Assembly: GCF_014145675.1 (NCBI RefSeq)
Contig: NZ_JACGZW010000002.1
Coordinates: 620,001-684,000, forward strand
Source: Amycolatopsis dendrobii
GTDB lineage: Bacteria; Actinomycetota; Actinomycetes; Mycobacteriales; Pseudonocardiaceae
Length of the DNA: 64,000 nucleotides
Reading direction: 5' to 3'
A model generated the notes under the pieces. It ran no database searches. It was not told the origin of the DNA and saw only the letters and a list, made by a program, of their open reading frames with translations. The stretch's first letter is position 1. The number at the start of each line of letters is the position of its first letter. A program made the translations under genes and the position numbers. Shown here one piece after another: positions 38,671-48,308 of this stretch.

Positions 38671-40758
38671 ATGCAGATCGCAATATTGGGACCGCTGGCC
38701 GTACGCGCGGACGGAGTGGGCAAGACGCCGTCCGCGCCGAAGCTCCGCACCGTGCTGGCCATGCTCGCGCTGAACGCCAACCGGGCAGTGCACTTCGAGC
38801 AGTTCGTCGAGGAGCTGTGGGAGAACAACCCTCCGGCGAGCGCGGCCACGACGTTGCAGACCTACGTCTACCAGCTGCGCAAATCGCTGCGGCTGGCCGG
38901 TTCGGCCGAGGAGGGCGCGACAGTTCTGCTGACCCGCCCGCACGGCTACGAACTGCAGGTGCCGCGGGCGGACGTGGTGGACGCGGTGCGCTATTCGGCG
39001 CTGCTCGACCAAGCCCGCGACCGGCACGACGCGGGCGATCTCGAAGCGTGCGCCGAACTGGCGAGACAGGCGCTCGCACTGTGGCGCGGGGCCGCGCTTT
39101 CCGATCTTCCGCTCGGCCCGACCCTCGCCGCGCGGGCGACTCAGCTGGAGGAAAGCCGCAAGGCGGCGCTTGACCTGCGGTTCGAGGCCGAGCTTGCGCT
39201 GGGCAGGCACCGTCGCGTCGTGGACGAACTGGCCGGAGTGGTCAAGGCGAATCCGACGCACGAGGCGTACTCGGCGAAGCTGATGGTCGCGCTCTACCGG
39301 TGCGGCCGCCGGGTCGAGGCGCTCGACGTCTACCACCGGGTGCGCAGCGATTTCATCGCACAGCTGGGCATCGAGCCGTCGGCGACGCTGCGTTCGGTGC
39401 ACCAGCAGATCCTGGTGGACGATCCCGCGCTCACCCTTCCGGCCCCGCGCGGGACCGGTGTGAGTGAAGCCACAACTGGTCTAGACAACGGGCAAACCGG
39501 GCAGACGACGCAAAACGAGCGCTCTGCGGAAGTAGTCGTCCGGAGTATCGACGACAACGACACCGTGACTGAGAGCAGTGTCGTCGAGGTGGTTTCCGTC
39601 GTGCGTGCGGATGCGGAGGGTGATCTGGTCCCGCTGCGGCCCGCGGCACCGGAGGCGCTGGGGCCGAATCACCTCCCCTCCGACGTGACCGACTTCGTCG
39701 GCCGGGACGAGGAGATCCGCGAACTGGTGCGGCGGTGTTCGGCGGCGCGCACCAAGCTCACCGGCGGCAGCGCCGTCGTGGAGATCACCGGCGGGCCGGG
39801 CGCGGGCAAGACCTCGCTGCTCGTACACGTCGCGCACCGGGTCCGCGCGACGTTCCCGGACGGGCAGATCTTCGCGTCGCTGACGCCGGTGCACCGCGGC
39901 GAGGAGACGATGGCCGACGTGCTCGCCGGCTGCCTGCGCGCGTGCGGGGTTCCGCTGTCGCCCGCGCCGTCGATGTCCGAACTGGTGAACGTCTACCGCG
40001 ACTACACCGCCACCCGGCGGCTGCTGGTCGTCGTGGACGACGCGTCCCGCTCCGCTGAGGTGGATCTGTTGCGCCCCAGCGGTTCCGGCAGTCTGCTGCT
40101 GGTCGCGAGCAGGCGGCGGCTGTACCTGCGCGGCGTGGTCGCGCCGGTGAACCTGCCGCCGCTGACGGTCAACGAATCGCTGGAGCTGCTCGGCCAGTTC
40201 ATCGGGCGGCGGCGGATGCTGGAGGACCTCGACTGCGCCAGCGCACTGGTGCGGATGTGCGGCCGGTTGCCGCTGGCCGTCGCCGCGGTCGGCGGGTATC
40301 TGGCTTACCGGCCGACCTGGTCGCTGCGCCGGATGCACGACCGGTTGTCCCGCGATCCCGGTGCGGTGCTTCGGTTGCCGTGCGGGGAAGGCACGGTCGA
40401 CGCGAGTGTCCGGGCGAGCTACCGGACGCTGTGCGGACCGGCGCAGGAGGCGTTCCGGCGATTGGCGAGTGTCGACGAGTTCACCGTGCCGGATGCGGTC
40501 AAGCTCCTTGGCAGCCCTGGAGAACTGGTGCGCGAAGTGCTCGAGGACCTCGAATCCGCCGGGCTGGCCGAGGAAATCGGCGAACGCGGCGGTTCGGGGC
40601 CGCACCGGTACCGCGACGCGGAGTCCAATGTAGACGTTCTGCGCCCGGCGACCTCGGACGCGGTCTACTGCGTTCCCCGGCTTCCGTCTTTCGCGGGCCG
40701 CCTGCTGGCAAGGGAAGCCGAGCCCGCGGCGCGCGAAGCCGCGGTCGCCACCGGCTGA
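38671..40758 (+). CDS. SARP-family pathway activator with NB-ARC domain
   Basis: A 695-residue AfsR/SARP-type regulator. It has an N-terminal winged helix ([30 protein letters not shown]), a BTAD (about 95-250, ending [29 protein letters not shown]), a variable linker, then an NTPase with P-loop [14 protein letters not shown] and [10 protein letters not shown]. It ends without the C-terminal TPR region of full AfsR. The start Met 38671 follows GGGGGTCGG; a longer frame upstream is not family-like. It is the only cluster-situated regulator and the natural binder of the TCGANNN heptamer arrays. Confidence 0.93.
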   Translation: MQIAILGPLAVRADGVGKTPSAPKLRTVLAMLALNANRAVHFEQFVEELWENNPPASAATTLQTYVYQLRKSLRLAGSAEEGATVLLTRPHGYELQVPRADVVDAVRYSALLDQARDRHDAGDLEACAELARQALALWRGAALSDLPLGPTLAARATQLEESRKAALDLRFEAELALGRHRRVVDELAGVVKANPTHEAYSAKLMVALYRCGRRVEALDVYHRVRSDFIAQLGIEPSATLRSVHQQILVDDPALTLPAPRGTGVSEATTGLDNGQTGQTTQNERSAEVVVRSIDDNDTVTESSVVEVVSVVRADAEGDLVPLRPAAPEALGPNHLPSDVTDFVGRDEEIRELVRRCSAARTKLTGGSAVVEITGGPGAGKTSLLVHVAHRVRATFPDGQIFASLTPVHRGEETMADVLAGCLRACGVPLSPAPSMSELVNVYRDYTATRRLLVVVDDASRSAEVDLLRPSGSGSLLLVASRRRLYLRGVVAPVNLPPLTVNESLELLGQFIGRRRMLEDLDCASALVRMCGRLPLAVAAVGGYLAYRPTWSLRRMHDRLSRDPGAVLRLPCGEGTVDASVRASYRTLCGPAQEAFRRLASVDEFTVPDAVKLLGSPGELVREVLEDLESAGLAEEIGERGGSGPHRYRDAESNVDVLRPATSDAVYCVPRLPSFAGRLLAREAEPAAREAAVATG

Positions 40759-40771
40759 GAACGAGGCGGGG

Positions 40772-40810
40772 TCGAATCCGGCTGGAGCGCGTTCGACCCC
40801 GCTTCGATCC
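40772..40810 (+). promoter_or_regulatory. SARP-type heptamer array upstream of KS-alpha
   Basis: Heptamers TCGAATC (40772), TGGAGCG (40783), TCGACCC (40793) and TCGATCC (40804) follow each other at 11, 10 and 11 bp. They lie 77-115 bp before the KS-alpha start and right after the SARP gene. Spacing and motif match DnrI/ActII-ORF4-type operators. The -10 is not clear here. Confidence 0.72.
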
Positions 40811-40886
40811 GTCTTGGACACCCCGGGCCCAGACTCGACATCAGCGACGTCGGGCGCTCGGAGCGCGAAGGGCAGGTGCAGACGGA

Positions 40887-42215
40887 GTGAGTACGAGTGC
40901 GGGGCACCCCGGGGCAGCGGGAGTGCCGGCGCGGCACGGCAGCGGAGGTCCGCGGCGAGCGGTCATCACCGGGATAGGTGTTGTCGCGCCGGGGAAACCG
41001 GGGCGCGAACCGTTCTGGGACATGGTGTCGGGCGGACGGACCGCGACCCGGCCGGTGTCCTTTTTCGACGCCTCCCAGTTCCGCTCGCGAATAGCAGCCG
41101 AATGCGATTTCGATCCGGAGGCGGCCGGACTCGGTCCGCAGCAGGTGCGGCGGATGGACCGGGTGGCCCAGTTCGCGGTGGTGTGCACGCGGGAGGCGCT
41201 GGCCGACGCGGGGCTCGCACCGTCCGATGTGGACCCGTACCGGACCGGGGTTTCGATCGGCAGCGCGGTCGGGGCCACGATGAGCCTCGAACGCGAGTAC
41301 GTCGTGGTGAGCGACGGCGGCAAGAAGTGGGAGGTCGACGCGGACTACGCGGTGCCGCATCTGTTCGACCAGTTCGTGCCGAGTTCGATGGCCAAGGAAG
41401 TGGCCTGGGAAGCGGGCGCGGAAGGGTCGGTGCAGGTCATCTCCACCGGGTGCACGTCCGGATTGGACTCGGTGGGCCACGCGCGGGACCTGATCGCCGA
41501 GGGCAGCGCGGACGTCGTCCTCGCGGGCGGTTCGGACGCGCCGATCTCGCCGATCACCGTGGCGTGCTTCGACGCGATCAAGGCGACCTCGCCGCGCAAC
41601 GACGAAGCGGCGACGGCGTCGCGCCCGTTCGACAACACCCGCAACGGGTTCGTGCTCGGCGAGGGCGCGGCGGTGTTCGTGGTGGAGGAACTGGGCCGGG
41701 CGCTCGCCCGAGGGGCCCGGATCTACGGCGAGATCGCCGGATTCGCCACGCGGTGCAACGCCTACCACATGACCGGCCTGCGCGCGGACGGCGTGGAAAT
41801 GACCGAGGCGATCCGGCAGGCGATGGGCCAGGCGCGGGTGACGCCGGAAGCGATCGGCTACGTCAACGCGCACGGCTCGGGCACGAAGCAGAACGACCGG
41901 CACGAGACGCAGGCGTTCAAGAATTCGCTGGGAGAACACGCTTATCGCGTCCCGGTGAGCTCGATCAAGTCGATGGTCGGGCATTCGCTCGGCGCGATCG
42001 GCTCGATCGAGATCGCCGCCAGCCTGCTCGCGATGCGCGACGGGCTGCTGCCGCCGACGGCCAACCTCAACGAACCCGACCCGGAGCTCGACTTGGACTA
42101 CATTCCTTTGGTGGCACGAGAAGCCGCGGTGGACACGGTGCTGACGGTCGGCAGCGGGTTCGGCGGTTTCCAGAGCGCCATGGTGCTCACGAGCAACGTC
42201 GGCGGTCCGGCATGA
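40887..42215 (+). CDS. Type II PKS ketosynthase alpha (KS-alpha)
   Basis: A 442-residue beta-ketoacyl synthase, catalytic half of the minimal type II PKS. The nucleophile is Cys189 in [14 protein letters not shown]; His motifs are [14 protein letters not shown] and [13 protein letters not shown]. It condenses malonyl-ACP units with KS-beta. The GTG at 40887 gives an N-terminus about 20 residues longer than actinorhodin KS-alpha (a Ser/Gly-rich leader before [14 protein letters not shown]); an in-frame GTG at 40923 is possible. The ATG of KS-beta overlaps its stop by 4 bp. Confidence 0.95.
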   Translation: MSTSAGHPGAAGVPARHGSGGPRRAVITGIGVVAPGKPGREPFWDMVSGGRTATRPVSFFDASQFRSRIAAECDFDPEAAGLGPQQVRRMDRVAQFAVVCTREALADAGLAPSDVDPYRTGVSIGSAVGATMSLEREYVVVSDGGKKWEVDADYAVPHLFDQFVPSSMAKEVAWEAGAEGSVQVISTGCTSGLDSVGHARDLIAEGSADVVLAGGSDAPISPITVACFDAIKATSPRNDEAATASRPFDNTRNGFVLGEGAAVFVVEELGRALARGARIYGEIAGFATRCNAYHMTGLRADGVEMTEAIRQAMGQARVTPEAIGYVNAHGSGTKQNDRHETQAFKNSLGEHAYRVPVSSIKSMVGHSLGAIGSIEIAASLLAMRDGLLPPTANLNEPDPELDLDYIPLVAREAAVDTVLTVGSGFGGFQSAMVLTSNVGGPA

Positions 42216-43417
42216 ACGCGGTGATCACCGGCCTCGGCGTGCTCGCGCCGACCGGAAGCGGGGTCAAGCAGTTCTGGGAAGCCACCCTCGAAGGGGCCAG
42301 CGGGATCGGCCCGGTGACCCGGTTCGACGCTTCGGGCTATCCCAGCACGCTCGCCGGCGAGGTAGCCGGGTTCAGCGCGAAGGGCATCCTGCCCAGCCGG
42401 TTGCTGCCGCAGACCGACCATTCCACCCGAATGTCGCTCGTGGGCGCGGAATGGGCGCTGGCCGACGCCGGGGTCGACCCGGAGGCGCACGACGGATTCG
42501 ATCTCGCGGTGATCACCGCCAGTTCGGCGGGCGGCTACGAGTTCGGGCAGCGCGAACTGCAGAACATGTGGAGCAAGGGCGGCAAGTACGTCAGCGCGTA
42601 CCAGTCGTTCGCGTGGTTCTACGCGGTCAACACCGGGCAGATCTCCATCCGGCACGGCATGCGCGGTCCGGGCGCGGTGGTGGTGTCCGAACAAGCAGGC
42701 GGGCTGGACGCGATCGGAAAGGCCCGGCGCGCGGTGCGTTCCGGGACCGCGGTCGCGTTGACCGGCGGCATCGACAGCGCGCTGTGCCCGTGGGGCTGGG
42801 CGGCGATGCTCACGTCCGGACGGCTCAGCAGGAGCAGCGAACCGGCGTCGGCCTATCTGCCGTTCGACCAGTCCGCCGCCGGGTACGTTCCCGGCGAGGG
42901 CGGTGCGGTGCTCGTGCTGGAACCGGCGGACTCGTCGCGGGACCGGCAGCCGCCGTACGCCGAGATCGCCGGGTACGCGTCCACTTTCGACCCGAAACCG
43001 GGCAGCGGCCGTCCGCCGGGACTGCGGCGCGCGATCGAACTCGCCCTGACGGACGCGGGTATTTCCGCCGCCGAGGTCGACGTCGTTTTCGCCGACGCGG
43101 CCGGGGATCCGAAGCTCGACCGCGAAGAAGCCGAAGCGATCAGCGCGGTGTTCGGCGAACGCGGTGTCCCGGTCACCGCGCCCAAGTCCGGAGTGGGCCG
43201 ATTGGCCGCGGGCGGGGCCGCGCTGGACGTCGCGTGTGCGGCGCTGGCGATCCGGCACGGCGTGCTGCCGCCGACGCCGAACGTCTCGGATCCGGTGCCG
43301 GAGCACGGGATCGACCTGGTCACCGGTGCCGCGCGGGAAACGCCGGTGCGCGCCGCGGTCGTCCTCGCCCGCGGCATCGGCGGGCACAATGCCGCGCTGG
43401 TGTTGCGCGGAGCGTGA
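42212..43417 (+). CDS. Type II PKS chain-length factor (KS-beta)
   Basis: A 401-residue KS-beta/CLF. In place of the active Cys it has Gln161 in [14 protein letters not shown], the hallmark of chain-length factors. The KS fold is otherwise kept ([32 protein letters not shown]). It forms the heterodimer with KS-alpha that sets chain length. I cannot derive the number of extender units from the sequence by eye. Confidence 0.95.
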   Translation: MNAVITGLGVLAPTGSGVKQFWEATLEGASGIGPVTRFDASGYPSTLAGEVAGFSAKGILPSRLLPQTDHSTRMSLVGAEWALADAGVDPEAHDGFDLAVITASSAGGYEFGQRELQNMWSKGGKYVSAYQSFAWFYAVNTGQISIRHGMRGPGAVVVSEQAGGLDAIGKARRAVRSGTAVALTGGIDSALCPWGWAAMLTSGRLSRSSEPASAYLPFDQSAAGYVPGEGGAVLVLEPADSSRDRQPPYAEIAGYASTFDPKPGSGRPPGLRRAIELALTDAGISAAEVDVVFADAAGDPKLDREEAEAISAVFGERGVPVTAPKSGVGRLAAGGAALDVACAALAIRHGVLPPTPNVSDPVPEHGIDLVTGAARETPVRAAVVLARGIGGHNAALVLRGA

Positions 43418-43517
43418 GGAAAGAGTTTTCAAGATCACCCGAACGGCCGAACCGCAAAGCCTTGTCCAGCAAGAAGAACCCACTGACAGCCGCTTTCGCG
43501 CGGCAGGAGGAGCGATC

Positions 43518-43775
43518 ATGCGCGAGCTGACCTACGAAGATCTGATGGAGATCATCCGCCGCTGCGCCGGAGAGAGCGACGAAATGGCACAAACCACCGA
43601 CGCGCGCGACATTCCGTTCGCCGAATTGGGCTATGACTCGCTCGCGCTAATGGAGACCGCGAGTATGCTCCAGCGCGACTACGGAGTCGAGCTGCCGGAC
43701 GAAACGGTGGTCGACATCGACACGCCGCGCGCTCTGGTCGAACTGGTGAACAGCAGGCTCGGTTCCGCGGTGTAA
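43518..43775 (+). CDS. Type II PKS acyl carrier protein
   Basis: An 85-residue ACP. The phosphopantetheine site is Ser41 in FAELGYDSLALMETASML, flanked by acidic helix II. ATG after GGAGGAGCG. It lies 100 bp behind KS-beta, completing KS-alpha/KS-beta/ACP order. A degenerate copy of the TTCTAA palindrome family follows and may reduce read-through into the transporter. Confidence 0.95.
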   Translation: MRELTYEDLMEIIRRCAGESDEMAQTTDARDIPFAELGYDSLALMETASMLQRDYGVELPDETVVDIDTPRALVELVNSRLGSAV

Positions 43776-43826
43776 GTGCCTGTTGGCGAGGGGGTCTGTT
43801 GTTCGGTATCGCGCCTGGTCAGGTGT

Positions 43827-43868
43827 CGTGAGTGGCTGTGCCGGCCAGAACCGGCACAGCGGCTCGCG
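43827..43868 (+). repeat. Palindrome, degenerate copy 4 (terminator after ACP)
   Basis: The left arm CGTGAGTGGCTGTGCCGG is the same outer sequence as in copies 1-3. The right arm CCGGCACAGCGGCTCGCG pairs with G-U pairs and one mismatch, and the loop is CCAGAA instead of TTCTAA. Unlike the others it lies between genes on the same strand. Confidence 0.72.
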
Positions 43869-43951
43869 ATCGTCTGCCCGCGCGACATCGTCCAACGGCA
43901 AGTTCGCCGACAGCTAAGGGGAATTCCGCCAAGCCTTCCGAAGGAGGACAG

Positions 43952-45481
43952 GTGTCCGAGCCTGCCCTGAACCCGCGCCGCTGGGCGATCCTCGCGGTGC
44001 TGCTGACGTCCTTTTTGCTCACCGTGCTGGACGCGACGATCGTGACGATCGCCTTCCGCGCGCTCGCCGATCCGGTCGACGGGCTCGGCGCGTCCGCGGA
44101 CCAGCTGCAGTGGGTGGTCAACGGGTTCACGCTCGTGTACGCCGGTTTGCTGCTGGCGTGGGGCGTGCTGGGGGACCGGCTCGGGCACCGGAAGGTGCTC
44201 CTGATCGGGCTTGTGGTGTTCGGCGTTTCCAGCGTGCTGGCGGCGTTCGCGCACTCGCCCGGCGAACTGGTGCTGTGGCGCGTCGTGATGGGCGCGGGCG
44301 GCGCGGCGATCCCGCCGACCACGCTCGCGACCATCTCGCACGTGTTCGGCGACAAGGAACGCCCGCGCGCCATCGGGTACTGGGTGTCCGCCGCCGGCAT
44401 CGCGGCCGTGGTGGCCCCGGTGCTCGGCGGCTTCCTCATCCAGTTCGCTTGGTGGGGCTCGATTTTCCTGGTGAACGGCCCGATCGTGCTCGCCGCGATC
44501 GTGCTGACCGTGCTGATGGTCCCGGAGTCCACTTCGACCGCGCGCAAGCTCGACGTGCCCGGCGTGGTGCTGTCGGTCGCGTGGAGCACCGCGCTCGTCT
44601 ACGGCATCATCCAGGCGGGCAACCTGGCCACGATCGCCGATCCGCGGGTGTATGTCCCGCTGGTGCTCGGCGTAGTGCTGCTGGTCGTGTTCATCCTGGT
44701 GGAACTGCGGTCCGCGGCGCCCGCGCTGGATCTGCGGCTGGTGTCGGACCGCCGGGTCGCCGGCGCGACCAGTGCGGTGACGCTCGCGTTCTTCGTGAAC
44801 TTCGGCGTGCCGTTCTTCCTGATCTTCTACCTGCAGAGCGTGCTCGGCGTGAGCCCGCTGATGACCGGGTTGGCGATTCTCCCGCTGGCGCTGGCCCTGG
44901 CGGTGTTCTCGCCGCGCTCGGCGGCGCTGTCGGCGAAGTTCGGGCCCAAGAACGTGCTCGTCGGCGGCTTGTCGCTGCTGGCCGTGGGCGTGGCGATTTT
45001 CGCGCTGCTGGACCAGCACAGTCCGTTGTGGCCGGTGTTCGTCGCCGACTTCCTGGTCGGTTTGGCGATGGCCAACGTGATGCCGCCCGCGACCACCACG
45101 ATCATGTCCGCGGTGCCGCGCGAGCGCGCGGGCGTCGGGTCGGCGCTGACGAACATGGGCCGCAGCATCGGCGGCGCGATCGGCATCGCGGTGCTGGGTT
45201 CGCTGCTGACTGTCGTGTACCGCAACGGGGTCGAGCCCGCGCTGTCGGTGCTGCCGTCTCAATCGCGCGCCGCGGCGGGAGATTCGATCGAAGCGACGAA
45301 GGCCGCCGCGGCGGGTCTGGGCGGCACCCAGGGTGCTGACCTGTTCGCCGCGGGCGCGGACGCGTTCTCGGTCGCGATGCGCGCGACGGCTCTCGCTGCT
45401 GCCGGTGCCGCGGTGCTGGCGGCGATCGTGGTTCTCGTGGTGGTGCCGGCCCGGGAACGGCGGGCGGCTGAGGTGTCCTGA
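43952..45481 (+). CDS. MFS drug exporter, DHA2 (14-helix, EmrB/QacA) family
   Basis: A 509-residue transporter with about 14 hydrophobic segments. Motif A-like GVLGDRLGHRKVLLIGLVVFG and antiporter motif C-like region (WVSAAGIAAVVAPVLGGFLIQ) are present, as is LTSFLLTVLDATIVTIAF typical of DHA2. GTG start after AAGGAGG. Inside a polyketide cluster its likely role is export of, and resistance to, the product. Confidence 0.92.
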   Translation: MSEPALNPRRWAILAVLLTSFLLTVLDATIVTIAFRALADPVDGLGASADQLQWVVNGFTLVYAGLLLAWGVLGDRLGHRKVLLIGLVVFGVSSVLAAFAHSPGELVLWRVVMGAGGAAIPPTTLATISHVFGDKERPRAIGYWVSAAGIAAVVAPVLGGFLIQFAWWGSIFLVNGPIVLAAIVLTVLMVPESTSTARKLDVPGVVLSVAWSTALVYGIIQAGNLATIADPRVYVPLVLGVVLLVVFILVELRSAAPALDLRLVSDRRVAGATSAVTLAFFVNFGVPFFLIFYLQSVLGVSPLMTGLAILPLALALAVFSPRSAALSAKFGPKNVLVGGLSLLAVGVAIFALLDQHSPLWPVFVADFLVGLAMANVMPPATTTIMSAVPRERAGVGSALTNMGRSIGGAIGIAVLGSLLTVVYRNGVEPALSVLPSQSRAAAGDSIEATKAAAAGLGGTQGADLFAAGADAFSVAMRATALAAAGAAVLAAIVVLVVVPARERRAAEVS

Positions 45482-45503
45482 CGCGTTCCCGGGCCTGGAG
45501 CGC

Positions 45504-46526
45504 TTAGCTTCGGCGGGTGGCGGAGATCAGCGAGAACTCCTGCGGCAGCGGAGTGATCGCGTCCAGCGCGAACCCGGCTTCCTCGAGCAGCCGGGTCACT
45601 TCCGCGCTGGAACGGATCCCGCCCCCGCCGAAGAGCACGTACATCAGGGTGTCGTGGGACAGCAGCAGCGCGTTGTCGACCCCCGGCCCGGACACTCGCT
45701 CCACCAGCAACAACCGCGCCCCCGGAGCGGCCGCCGCCGCGCAGTTCGCCAGGATCCGCGCACAGTCCTCGTCCGGCCAGTTCACCAGCACTCGAGCGAG
45801 CAGGTAGATGTCGCCGCCCTCGGGAACGGACTCCAGGAAGTCCCCGGACGCCACCGCGCAGCGTTCGGTGAGGCCAGCGTCCGCGATGGCCTTTTTCGCG
45901 GCCTCAGCGGACTGTTCGGCGTCGTAGACCGTGCCGTGGAGTTGTTCGTGCGCGGCGAGCAGCCGGACCGCCAGTTCGCCGCTGCCGCCGCCGACGTCGA
46001 CAAATCGCTCGTGCGCACCGAAGTCGTAGGCGCCGGGCAGCGCGTCGAACAACGCCGTGTTGCCCGCCATCGCGCGGTCGAAAAGTTTTCCGCGTTCGGG
46101 GTTTGCGGAGAGGTACTCGAAGAAGCTAGACTGAAATGCGCCTTCAAAAGCATTTTGTCCGGTTCGCACGGCGGAGGCGATGTCAGTCCAGGCGCGATGA
46201 AATTCGGAGCCCGCGATGAGCGTGTACGGCCGCAGGGAGTCTTCCCGGTCGCTGCGCAGCAGCTCGCCGAGTCCGGCGAGGGAGAACGAGCCGTTCTCCT
46301 CGCGGAACACGCCCAGTGCGGCGAGGTACCGCAGGAATCGTTGGGTGGCAACGGGATCGGTGCCTGATTCGGCGGCAACCTGAGCGGCCGTGCGGGGCCC
46401 GTCGGCCAGCCGGTCGGGCCAGCCGAGTTCGGCGGCCGTGTAGACGGCGCGGGCTTTCCAATCGCCGATGATGAGATTCATCAGCTCGAGCTGCGGTGTT
46501 TTCGCGCGCGCGGGATCGTCGGACAT
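45504..46526 (-). CDS. RdmB/DnrK-like methyltransferase-fold enzyme without catalytic His
   Basis: A 340-residue protein with the O-methyltransferase fold (dimerisation domain MNLIIGDWKARAVYTAAELG; SAM motif RFVDVGGGSGELAVRLLAA). Where true O-methyltransferases have LHDW it reads ARVLVNWPDEDC, so the catalytic His is Val248 and the next Asp is Asn249. The same VLxNW change occurs in anthracycline RdmB, a SAM-dependent 10-hydroxylase, and in DnrK, a 4-O-methyltransferase. It could thus hydroxylate, decarboxylate or methylate. ATG after GAGGAGAC, divergent from SDR 2. Confidence 0.87.
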   Translation of the reverse strand: MSDDPARAKTPQLELMNLIIGDWKARAVYTAAELGWPDRLADGPRTAAQVAAESGTDPVATQRFLRYLAALGVFREENGSFSLAGLGELLRSDREDSLRPYTLIAGSEFHRAWTDIASAVRTGQNAFEGAFQSSFFEYLSANPERGKLFDRAMAGNTALFDALPGAYDFGAHERFVDVGGGSGELAVRLLAAHEQLHGTVYDAEQSAEAAKKAIADAGLTERCAVASGDFLESVPEGGDIYLLARVLVNWPDEDCARILANCAAAAAPGARLLLVERVSGPGVDNALLLSHDTLMYVLFGGGGIRSSAEVTRLLEEAGFALDAITPLPQEFSLISATRRS

Positions 46527-46580
46527 CCGGGTTGTCTCCTCGGCCGTTTCGGGTAGTCGTCCGATGCTCGCTGCCGCCGT

Positions 46581-46609
46581 TCAAAAGGTTCTCGAAGATC
46601 TCTGAAGGC
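46581..46609 (+). promoter_or_regulatory. Possible SARP heptamers between OMT2 and SDR 2
   Basis: TCAAAAG (46581), TCGAAGA (46592) and TGAAGGC (46603) lie at 11-bp steps in this divergent promoter region. They fit the SARP pattern less well than the arrays at 35002, 40772 and 56418, and a TAGATT -10-like box lies further downstream. Confidence 0.4.
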
Positions 46610-46692
46610 GGTGTCGCGGCAACGGTTTCAGCCGATAGATTGGCAGAAACGGCATCCGGAGAGGCCGGAAGCCCGAAACCGAGGAGCAGCGG

Positions 46693-47451
46693 GTGGAAGA
46701 CCAGGTACGCCGCGTCGCGGTGGTGACCGGTGCGGCACGCGGAATCGGCCGCGGCATCGCGGAACGGCTGGCCGCACGAGGCGACCGGGTGGTGATCAAC
46801 TACCTGACGTCCAAAGAGGCCGCGGAAGAGGCGGTAGCAGCGATCACCGCGGCCGGCGGCGAAGCAATCGCAGCAGGAGCGGACGTCCGCAACGAGGAGG
46901 GCGCGCAAGCGCTGGTGGCCGCGACCGTCGAGGCATACGGCCGCGTAGACGCACTCGTCTGCAACGCGAACGTCGGATTGGCCCAGGGCTCGGTCGCGGA
47001 AATCCCCTGGGAAACGTTCTCCGCGAAGGTGAACGACGAGCTGGCGGCTGCCTTCCACCCCACCCGCGCGGTGTGGCAGCTGATGAAGGACCAGGGCTAC
47101 GGCCGCATCGTCTACCTGGCCGCGGAAGCGAGCAAGGGCCCAGTGGGCGCAGACGTGGTCGCACACGCGGCAGCGAAGTCGGCCCTGATCTCCTACGCGA
47201 AGTTCACCGCCCGCGAAGGCGCACCCAACGGCGTCGTGGCGAACGTGGTCTCCCCAGGCCTGACCCGCACCGACGCCTTGGGCGAGGCCCCGCCGGACTG
47301 GTTCTCCGCCTTCGAAAAGCGAATCCCCGCAGGCCGCGCAGCGGAACCGGAAGACGTAGCCGCGATGGTCGCCTTCTTCACCAGCAAAGAAGCAGGCTAC
47401 ATCGCAGGCACGGTAGTTTCGGTCAACGGCGGCTCAGACATGACCCGCTAG
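46693..47451 (+). CDS. SDR-fold protein 2, catalytic Ser and Tyr missing
   Basis: A 252-residue SDR with an intact cofactor motif (VAVVTGAARGIGRGIAERL) and the C-terminal GRAAEPEDVAAMVAFFTS to VVSVNGGSDMTR. The active site is changed: the segment is RIVYLAAEASKGPVGADVVA then HAAAKSAL, so the usual Ser is Ala144 and the usual Tyr is His158, while Lys162 is kept. It may not be a simple ketoreductase; cyclase-like or non-redox roles are known for some SDR relatives in aromatic polyketide pathways. GTG after GAGGAGC. Confidence 0.82.
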   Translation: MEDQVRRVAVVTGAARGIGRGIAERLAARGDRVVINYLTSKEAAEEAVAAITAAGGEAIAAGADVRNEEGAQALVAATVEAYGRVDALVCNANVGLAQGSVAEIPWETFSAKVNDELAAAFHPTRAVWQLMKDQGYGRIVYLAAEASKGPVGADVVAHAAAKSALISYAKFTAREGAPNGVVANVVSPGLTRTDALGEAPPDWFSAFEKRIPAGRAAEPEDVAAMVAFFTSKEAGYIAGTVVSVNGGSDMTR

Positions 47452-47543
47452 CTCCCACTGTCGAGAAGTCCGTGAGTGGAACCCACCCGGACTCTGATTC
47501 CCTCAGGGTTCCCCTCACGACACCCCTGCTCGCCGCCTCCGGC

Positions 47544-47843
47544 GCGCCCCAATGTGGCATTGGGTGCGTCAGACGCACCCAATGTGGCGTTCGGTGCGTC
47601 GCATGCACCCAATGCCACATTGGGGCGCTAACCCGGCGACCGCGAGCCCGGCGCATCCACTGCTCAGGTCGTGCGCCCCCGCTCCGCAACCAGTACGCGC
47701 AGCCGCGCCGGGCGCTCATTCAGCTAAGGCGCCCACACCCCGATACGAAGCCAAAAACACGCACGGAGAGGCTTGTCAAAGGCATCTTTCCAGCCTCGAC
47801 AAGCCTCTCCGCGCGTAGTCGCACTCAAGCTTCGGGGTGCCCC
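47544..47843. repeat. Composite structured intergenic repeat, copy B (inverted)
   Basis: Module 2 (47544-47628) has perfect 24-bp outer arms (47544-47567 and 47605-47628) enclosing an inner GACGCACC/GGTGCGTC hairpin. Module 1 (47732-47843) reads, on the minus strand, GGGGCACCCCGAAG to CGTATCGGGGTGTGGG and contains a hairpin (47764-47811) with loop core GGAAAGAT. The same two modules occur at 19788-20048 on the other strand. It lies between convergent genes in the middle of the polyketide cluster. Confidence 0.8.
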
Positions 47844-47885
47844 AACGCAACCCTCTTCTCTTTTTCCGCCCGTAGGCCGGTCAGC

Positions 47886-48308
47886 TCACCGAATATCGTC
47901 CCGGGACACAGTCCGGTACTTAACCTGCCAAGTGTCTCCCACCCGCACCAGCTGATCCTCACACAACGTGCTGCAGTGAATCCGAGGCTCCCCACCCTTA
48001 CGCGTAGCAATAATCAACGCATAACACCGAGTAGACAATTCATCCGCGGTAGCCCCAGGGGAAACAGTCAACATCCCCAACCAATGCCGCCGCAACTCAT
48101 GCACCTCAGCCAACTGCCGATGCGTAGCCGCCGAAGCCGCCGCAATCGCAGCCCGCCCCTTAACCGGCGCCGGCGCGGCATTAGCCGCGAAAACCCCGTC
48201 CTCAGTGAACGTCTCCGCCCACTCGTCAGTCCGAGCCTGGTCAAGCAACTGCATCTGCCACGCGTAGTACTGCTGAATCTCCTGATACAACTCGCCCGAC
48301 ACAGTCAC
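47886..48308 (-). CDS. NTF2-like (SnoaL_4-type) protein 1
   Basis: A 140-residue alpha+beta barrel protein: YQEIQQYYAWQMQLLDQARTDEWAETFTEDGVFAANAAPAPVKGRAAI, then HWLGMLTVSPGATADELSTRCYALII. The DEWAETFTEDGVF turn is typical of the SnoaL_4 group of the NTF2 superfamily, which includes polyketide cyclases and small hydroxylase partners. It overlaps the upstream paralogue by 4 bp. Ring closure or assistance to an oxygenase are both possible. Confidence 0.85.
   Translation of the reverse strand: MTVSGELYQEIQQYYAWQMQLLDQARTDEWAETFTEDGVFAANAAPAPVKGRAAIAAASAATHRQLAEVHELRRHWLGMLTVSPGATADELSTRCYALIIATRKGGEPRIHCSTLCEDQLVRVGDTWQVKYRTVSRDDIR

Noticed and set aside
40760..40815. GGTCGAATCC resembling a tRNA T-arm
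   Set aside because: No acceptor, D or anticodon stems surround it; it fits the SARP heptamer array instead.
43860..43900. TCGNNNN motifs before the MFS gene as a further SARP array
   Set aside because: The spacing is 18 bp, not 10-12, and the motif is weak.
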